Source: Lepidostoma basale (Eukaryota > Arthropoda > Insecta > Trichoptera > Lepidostomatidae). From it: a stretch of DNA of 64,000 bases. A program made the position numbers and the translations under genes. The notes beneath the pieces were generated by a model that saw nothing but the letters and a program-made list of their open reading frames with translations, did no database searches and was not told where the DNA came from. Within the stretch, counting starts at the first letter, position 1. Each line of letters starts with the position of its first letter. Positions 23,801 to 32,800 of this stretch are shown here, piece after piece. The stretch lies in assembly GCA_022606425.2 (NCBI GenBank), contig JAHDVF020000502.1, forward strand, positions 248,001 to 312,000, read 5' to 3'.

Positions 23801-26800
23801 GATTTGTAGAAAAACAAAACACCTATTAAAGAAGGTTAAGTTCAAAGTTTAATATTGAGCAGATGACAGAATGAAATAAATAATCTCATCGGATCTTCGA
23901 CAGCGTCAGCCCAAATTGTCTTATCTCCCAGCATGCAGAACAAACCTGTTTCTGGTGATGCCGGAGGGTAGAGCAATCAAACTGCTACACATGACTCCAG
24001 GGATCAACGTCTTTCATATTCGTGAAAGTACGTTCAAAAGACAAATATTCTTGACTTTGATGAGTATCTTGTATTCCTGATGTCGAATCATCTCTCATGC
24101 GTTTCTGGTATTACAAATTTATTTTATTTTACCTGTTCTCAATGGAAGCCCTTAACTATATTTTTTGGTTGTAATATCTTTTGAGAAAATAAACTGATTT
24201 GATTGGTTGTTTTCAGTACTTACTTCTCAATAAAGTCCATAGATATAACGTCTACAGGCTTAAGGTAATGTCTCACGATTTTCGGCTGCATCATAATGGA
24301 ATTTACTTTATTCCTGAAAACATGCCAGTCTGGACCATTCCTGAAAAGTTTTTTTAAATCATTGTTAACTTATTATCATAGTTTGTATAATCTTAATCAA
24401 CGAAATGATAATAATGATAATAACGAGGCATTTAAAATGAAAATAAAAGACCTGATGAATTATCCGACGGTAAGTAATACACGTCGGGCTAAAGAAAGAG
24501 ATATTGGGCCATAATCTTCGGTTTTGTAGACCGTCTGTGTCATACGGTGCGCTACAGTCTAGTATCTAGGGCAGAACGAGACAGACGACCCTCTACAAAG
24601 CCGAAATCAGCCGATTATGGCCGACCGACTCTTTCTTAAACTCGATGTTTATTGCTTGCTGTCGCGCACTATAGTTTAATGTCTTATTATCATTATTATT
24701 ATTATTATTATTTTATTATTATTATTATTATTACTTTTATTATTAATATTATTATCATTATTATTATTATTATTATCATTATTATTATTTATGATAACTT
24801 ATATTTTAAGTGCGCCGTTTTGTAAAATCAATTACTCCAAGGGCGCACTAGGAAAAGAGTGTATAAATAGTCCACTTTTTAAAAGTTTTTTTAAATTTAA
24901 CGTCACTATCCTCATACTTAATATTAACATGGAGGCTATTCTACTCCAACGGATCCCCAACGGTGAAAGCACGATCATAGAAACTTGGTTTATTGGCTCT
25001 GACTGGAATCGTAATGTTGTTCCCATTTGTTTATACGTTGTCAAATACAATTTGTATTTTACTCTCTCTCCGATATTGAGCCAGTGAAGTTCTTACATCT
25101 ATCAATTCAAATAAGTAGTCAACACGGAAGAAGTACCACTAGTCTTTTATAAACTGCGAAAAATACAAAGGAAAGCTATATGAGTACTCACGTAGTAAGA
25201 AGTCCTTTAGCATCCTTGAAAATGTCTTGTCTCATGTTGCTCCTAAAGTAAGTCATACTCTTTAGAATATCCCTCTGAGGATCCATGCTTTCTTGTTTAT
25301 AGATCTAAAGTATCAAATATTTAGACTTTTAATGTACATTTACGATTTGCTTTTATAAATTTCCCAAAAATGATTCGTAATTTATTATCCTCCAGCCTCC
25401 ATTTTCACTCTTATACAAAAGTTATAAAATGTAATATCTAGTAAGATACGGAGTATAACAGTTTGTTGTCTCTATGTGTTTGTATATGTATACTGTAATC
25501 GCTGTTTGTTACTCTCAAAATAAATAAATAGAAATAACGAGAATAATATATTTATTATTTATTTCTTAAACAATGATGTAAAACTCCATATTAAATAATT
25601 AATAAAAATGAAAACGTCCGTCTAGGATTTTTATTAAATTTTATACGGAATGACATGTTTCACCCTTCTTAGGAATTATCAAATCGTATTAACTAACTAT
25701 CTAACTTACCATCACGCCGTCTCCCCAAAGGGGTAGGCAGAAAGAATGGGCTGCTACACTTTTCTTTCCTGACATATTTCTCTTGCTTCCTCAACATTCA
25801 TAAATCGTGCTATTCACGCGCGTCGATTTCTCTGACTCCTCTAGTTGTCGACATTCGGAAGGAACATAAAATTTGATTATTAAGGAAGTATGTTTACAAA
25901 GGATGGCAATGTGAAGAAGGGTATTGAAAGAAGAGTTAGGGCAGATAATAAAATAAATTTTGCACATAATGTATTCATCGCTCACAATGGTGTTCTTGTG
26001 CCGACCCTTATGTAGGGAAGTGAAACATGGAAATGGCAAAAGATGAAAGTAGAATAAATGCAGTAGAAATAGGATCTCTAAGACGATTGAGTGTAAAATC
26101 TGTATATTATAGAGTATCAAATGGAAATATATTAAGTGAATGAAATTGATATGAACAAAATAATGAAAGAGTCGTTATGATGGTATGGACACATGGAAAT
26201 AATGAAAGAAAGGTTAAGAAAAAATATATAAATTACGTAAATGGAGCAAGAAATAGAGCAAGGCCGAGGAAAACGTGACACGATCAAATACATAAAAAAT
26301 TAAAGGTCGGTCACGTAAGAAGTCGGAGAAATCGACGTGCATGCATGACAAGATAGAGGAAGCATGAGAAGTATATTAGGACAGAACAATGTGCCAGTCC
26401 GTTATTTTTGCCTTCCCCTCCAGTGAAACGGCGTGATGGTTTGTGAGTTTGTATGCTTCTTATAAAAATATAATAATTTTTCTTTCGAGTTATGTGTCAT
26501 TGACCTCCATGTTGGGATGATGTTGTCTGAATCGATGACGGTTTAGCCTCTCTCGGGATGATTAGAGGTCGAATCATATCAAATTACATTACGTATGGTA
26601 CACCGCACATTGCAAATTAATATGCTTTCTTCATTATTGTTTGTTCCCATTGATGGTAATTATTGTGTATACAATTCGGTACTTATTTGGCAAAAGGTTC
26701 CAGAAGCGTTTTTTTGTGAAATTGAGTTAAATATACCATAAGTATTATTTTTGCAAACTTTATGTTTTGACAAAACGTTAGAGCTGTATTTTTTTATTAT

Positions 26801-29800
26801 ACTAACTAACTAACTAACCATCACGCCGTCTCCCCGAAGGGGTAGACAGAAAGAATGGACTGCCACCCCTTTCTTTCCTGACATATTTCTCTCGCTTCCT
26901 CAACATTCATACATCGTGTCATGCACGCGCGTCGATTTCTCTGACTCCTCACATGGCCGACATTCAATATTTGATTTATTTGATCGTGCCACGTTTTCCT
27001 CGGTCTTCCTCTATTTCTGGTTCCATTTACATCATTAACATATAATTTTTTTACCATTCTTTCTTCATTCATTCTTTCCATATGTCCAAACCATCTTAAT
27101 GATCCTTTCATTAATTTGTTCATGACACCATCATTCGCACCGCATTCACTTCTTATATTTTCATTCGACACTCTATCATACACAGAATATCTACACATTC
27201 GTCTAAGAGATCTCATTTCTACTGCATTTATTCTACTTTCATCCTTCTTTTGCCAGTTCCATGCTTCGCTTCCATACATAAGGGTCGGTAGAAGAACACC
27301 ATTGTGCACTGCCATTCTAGCTTTTTTGGATAGGTTTTTGTTTGCGATGACAACTTTAAGTGCACCATTCACTTTGTTGCCTGCCCCAACCCTTCTATCA
27401 ATATCCCTCTCCACTCTCCCATCTCTTGTAAACATACTACCTAAATACACAAACTCAACTACTTGCTCCAAGTTTTTTTATTATATGTGCATTCAATCCC
27501 CTTTTTTTTTAATGTATGTATTTTTTTTAAATTTAGTTACTGATATATCTTGTAGATAACGTTATGCTACGTAAATTGATATTTGAAATAAACAATTCGG
27601 AACACAAATAATTTTTTTATAACTAATCAAAATAATGTAAAAAAAACTTATTTTAGCTCTCCTGTAAAATACATAAAAAACAGTTGGTACCTTTTGCCAA
27701 ATAGGTACCGAATTATTTAAGGCAAGCTAAAATACTTACTGTTTCAATGTGCTCAGGAGACAACAGAAATACTGTATCGTTTATCCCGGCTATTTGATCT
27801 AACCGCACAATATCGCCGTACCGTTTTCGCAAAACGCTATACAACTCATAAACTTCCATCTTGCCGTATTCACCTGTAAAGGATCCAACACACTTCAATT
27901 GTTAATTATTAATTAAACGTGTAATGGCGAAACCGGATGTCACTAAGCAAGAGTACGAAAATATTTTTAAATACAAGAGAGCGAGAGAGAAATACTTCGA
28001 TTCTCTACGAAAATATTTCAAAATGCACAAGAGGTGCATGTCTGAGAACGTTTCTGGATTATTTTGAATTGTTGTATCACAGAAGCGTAGAAAATAAAAG
28101 AACAATTTGATGATCTGATCATATTTGTAAACAATTTTATAATATTTGAATTACTTTTTGATAACTTTGTATCACAACACTTTATTACACTTTTCACAGA
28201 CATGTTTCGGGACACAGAAGCCCCTTCTTCAGTGTGTACAAATTTTAACAGCTAAATGAGACAAAATCGTTACTTATATACTAAATAAAATTAAAACGGT
28301 AAAGGAGGAGTGGGGATGGTTCCAAGAAATAGTGTTAATTACATTTTAGCCGGAATAATGGGACAGGGGAAATAAATCTAGTATCGGACTGGAAGTTAAA
28401 TTAATTTGATTATTTATAATTTCTTCTTTATTTTTTATCGACTTTTTTATTTCTAGGATTTCAAGGTTATTTAATGTTACTTTTCTATTACTGATATGCA
28501 AAACTTCAACGCCGTTATTTTTATCGAAGGAGTGATCTTTTTCTATGAGATGATTCGCGAATTCGGAAAAATTATTATTTGAGAGACACCTAATGTGCTC
28601 CTTCATTCTTAAATTAATGTTACGCGTTGTTTTTCCTATATAATAATATGGGCAATCGTCGCGTTTAAGTTTGTATACTCCCGATTGGATTAATTTATCA
28701 TCTTTGTCTTTATTATTTATTAACAATTTACCTAGATTATTATTGGTATAGAACGCGGGTCTAATGTCTAACGGAAGATCTTTAGAAACTATATTTGTTA
28801 GATTATTAATATATAAAATTCTACGCCATTGATTATTTTTCTGAATACTCGTATAGTTAGGTGGAGTATACAAAATTGTTTTAGTAAACTTATTTTTGTT
28901 TTTTTTATTTAAAATATTATCGATTAGATTATCACTGTAACCATTATTTTTAGCAATATGTTTTATTGTAGTTAGTTCTTTATTATAATTTTCTAGTGAA
29001 AGAGGTATATTAATTAAACGAATCAACATGGCATGGAAAGCTGAATGTTTATGTGACCTCGGATGATTGGACATATTATGAATTACATTATCTGTATACG
29101 TGGGTTTTCGAAATATGTTAAATTTGATTTTGTTGTCTATTGTTGTTTAAGGTTAAATCTAGGAAGTTAAGTCCGCAACACAAAGTAATGGCGAATAAAT
29201 AAGAAATTTTATAATATTTTAAATATGTATCTTTATAAAATGTATCACTGAAGAAGGACCGGGTGTCCGAAACATGTATAATATCTTCTTCTTCTTTTTC
29301 TTCCTCTTTTAAAAGAACTGTTTTTATGGCGTCGAGGTTTCCTGGGACACAGAACTCCAACTGTATCGACATCTCTTCGCAGGTCTTCCGGGTTGGCGAG
29401 TTGTTTGCAGCTGCTTTGGGGAGTCTATCGTCGCTCATTCGTTCTACGTGGTCGCGCCAAAAGCGGACCTGTCATTGGTTGGGTTAAGCGCACGCTTTAT
29501 GTAATTACAACATTCCCCATTCCACCTATGTTATGATCATGCATGACAAATTTTTTGGAAGATGTATATATACTTCAAAATCCATATCTATCTTCACGTG
29601 TCAGTTTCAATTATCCATCTATGTAGATTTTGGTTCGCATTGTGTTAATAAGGTAGTTTGCTAAATGCTGAAAATCATTCTCCATAGATGGCGTTAGTGA
29701 GTCATTTGTGTAAGTTAATCTTGAATGTATTCACAAGTGCAACCAAAATCTACATAGATGGATAATTGAAACTGACACGTGAAGATAGGTATGGATTTTG

Positions 29801-32800
29801 AAGTATATATACATCTTCCAAAAAATTTGTCATGCATGATCCATAACATAGGTGGAATGGGGAATGTTGTAATTACATAAAGCGTGCGCTTAACCCAACC
29901 AATGACAGGTCATAAGTCCTGTAAACACCTTGATCATCCATATTCAGTTTGCGTCTTCGTCTCTATTGAGATACAATTAAATTTGAATTGACCACCCTTT
30001 GGTGAATATCCAGAATTTCGTATACAAGTATAAGTATACATTCACAAAAATATTTCAAAAAAATGTATATCATGCACACTGAATAAAAAAGTTCAAACAG
30101 GAGAGTGCGCCGAAGAGAAATTATTTGTATATACTATATTATATTTTTGGAAATCAACGTTTTCACAAATATTTTCTACAATTTTTTCTTTCAAAATTTA
30201 CGAGTAAATATCAATATGTCTCGTGACATTGGAATAAAATCGTTATAAATCACGTTAAAGTTGTATTTTCATAATACGTAATGTAATAAAAATTATATGA
30301 TTATTCTTATAATATCTGTCAGATCATGAAAACAAATTCATGATATTTTTAAAATGTATCTTTTTAATATGTATCACTGATTGGTTGTCCGAAACATGTC
30401 TATGTAACTTAATTTTTTTAATATAAGTGTTGTATAATAACAACACAAAGTATGGCGTATATAGAAGAAATTATTATTCTTATCATTGTTATTATTATAA
30501 GTATTACTATCAATATTATTCTGATAATAAACATAATAATAATAATAATAATAATCATAATAAACTTGTCACTTTCAACCGGTTATCTTTGTTGCTCTCA
30601 TTTTTTTAGCATTTGAAATGTGGCTCTATCGCCGAATGCTCAGAGTTCCCTAGACAGACATAGTTACCAATACCGAAGTCCTGAGGCAGGCTAGAGTTGA
30701 CAGGGAACTGTTATCAACTATCAAGGTTCGAAAGATTTCACATTTGGGTCATATACTGCGTGGGGAAAAGTACCACCTTCTCCAACTGATATTGGAGGGT
30801 AAAATTGAGGGACACCGAGGGCCCGGTTGGAGACAAATGTTCTGGCTGCGAAACGTGAGGGAGTGGACCGGCATCCGAAGTGTGAAGGAGCTGTTCCGAG
30901 TGGCGCAGGATGGGGACAGGTTCGCCGGGGTGATCGCCAACGTTGGGGGGACCCGACAGGGCACTTGAAGATGAAGAAAATCTTTTTTTTTTTTACAAAA
31001 ATGGAGATTATTCCACACCAACGGAATCGCAATGATAAAGCACCATCGTGAAAATTTGTTTTATTGGCTGTGACTGGAATTCGCATTATTTGTTTTTAAT
31101 GATCGGAGTAAACGTTGCCTTTCCGTTTGCATTCGTGTCGTCAAACAAGTATACGCTGGCGCTCTCTTTTATCTAGTCTTATACACTGTCATGTAAATAA
31201 CATATACTCCCAATCTCACCTATTTTGGGTATAAATCTCCAAGTGTTTCCGATAATCGGAAGTCCATTGGGTCCCGGAAGGTCTTTGAAAGGGCGAGCTT
31301 TCTCCCACGTAGCCCTGTCTACATGACAGTCGGGATCTATTTCACGTGTCTTGGATGAAGGGACTGCGTGGGCAGGGCACGCGCCTACCTCGGATATTTG
31401 CCCTTCTAGACATGACTTGGACACAAACCTGAAAGATTTATAATGTATTTCAAGGGAGTTTTTATAGATGGATAAAAAAAATTGTAACGAAACGTTTTTC
31501 ATTGGAAACATGAAAAGTTATATTTTCCGCAATACTTCTATACTTATAATTTTTTTTTTTTATTTATATACACGAATTATAGAGTTAGAAATCCATTTAA
31601 AAATTTATTATAAGCAACCGAATAAAATAAAATAATTAATTAATACGAATAAAAACGTCAGTTTTCTAGAAGTTTTATTATATTTTATGGGGTTGACGTG
31701 TTCTGCCTTGCTGAAAATGTTTTAACAGTTTTTTCAAAATGGCGTACATGTAACAATGTTACATGTTTTTTTTAATTACAATTATATAGTCCATAATGTA
31801 TAGTCCATTGTTTTGGCCAAATCACGACGATACTTCAACATTATTACTGTTAAAATTTATAAACACTAAACATTTAAAACACACACAATATACTGATTTA
31901 TTTCAACACCTGATGATGCCAACATCGGCTGGCAAAACCGCTGTCGCGACACTCAGTAAATACACAGAAATTGTGATATTATAACAGTGTTTTAAATTTA
32001 AACAGTAATAATTATAATGTATGTTACATTGTAACATACATTATAACTGTACGTAAATATAATTAAAACAACATGTTCACTCATTTATACAACATTTTAT
32101 AATCGCTTATCAGTCTGGGACATTAAAAATACGATGACATTCACTAAAAATGATTAAAAAACAACTGAATCAAGTAATCAGCTGTGTGGTGGAAGCATAT
32201 AGGGTAGAATGGACTGATTTCTTCTTCTTCTTCGATGGCCCTACAGCCCATATCGAGCCTTAGCCTCCAGTATTCTTCGCCTCCAACTCCTCCTGTCCTC
32301 CGCTTCGACCCTCCAATCTGACACTCTTAACAATCTTGTTTCATCTCTCCCAACTTCATCCTCCCATCGCAGCCTTGGTCGTCCAATTGGTCTTCTACCA
32401 CCTGGGTGCCACTCCAGCAATCTTTTTGGGGTTCGTTTTGGGATTTCTAATATTCAAAAATACGTATTCATATCTATATTTTATATCTACATATAAAGAG
32501 TAATTCAAAAGTAAAATATACACTAACTAACTAACTGACTAATCTTCACGCCGTCTCCCCGAAGGGGTAGGCAGAAAGAATGGACTGCCAAATTTTTCTT
32601 TCCTGGCATATTTCTCTCGCTTTCTCAACATTCATACAAGTACATCGTGTCATGCACGCGCGTCGATTTCTCTGACTCCTCACATGGCCGACATTCAATA
32701 ATTGATTTATTTGATCGTGCCACGTTTTCCTAGGTCTTACTCTATTTCTGGTTCCATTTACATCGTTTACATATAATTTTTTTATTATTCTTTCTTCATT

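Noticed and set aside
30427..30609. Tyr/Asn-rich open frame
   Set aside because: Encoded by an AAT/ATT microsatellite.
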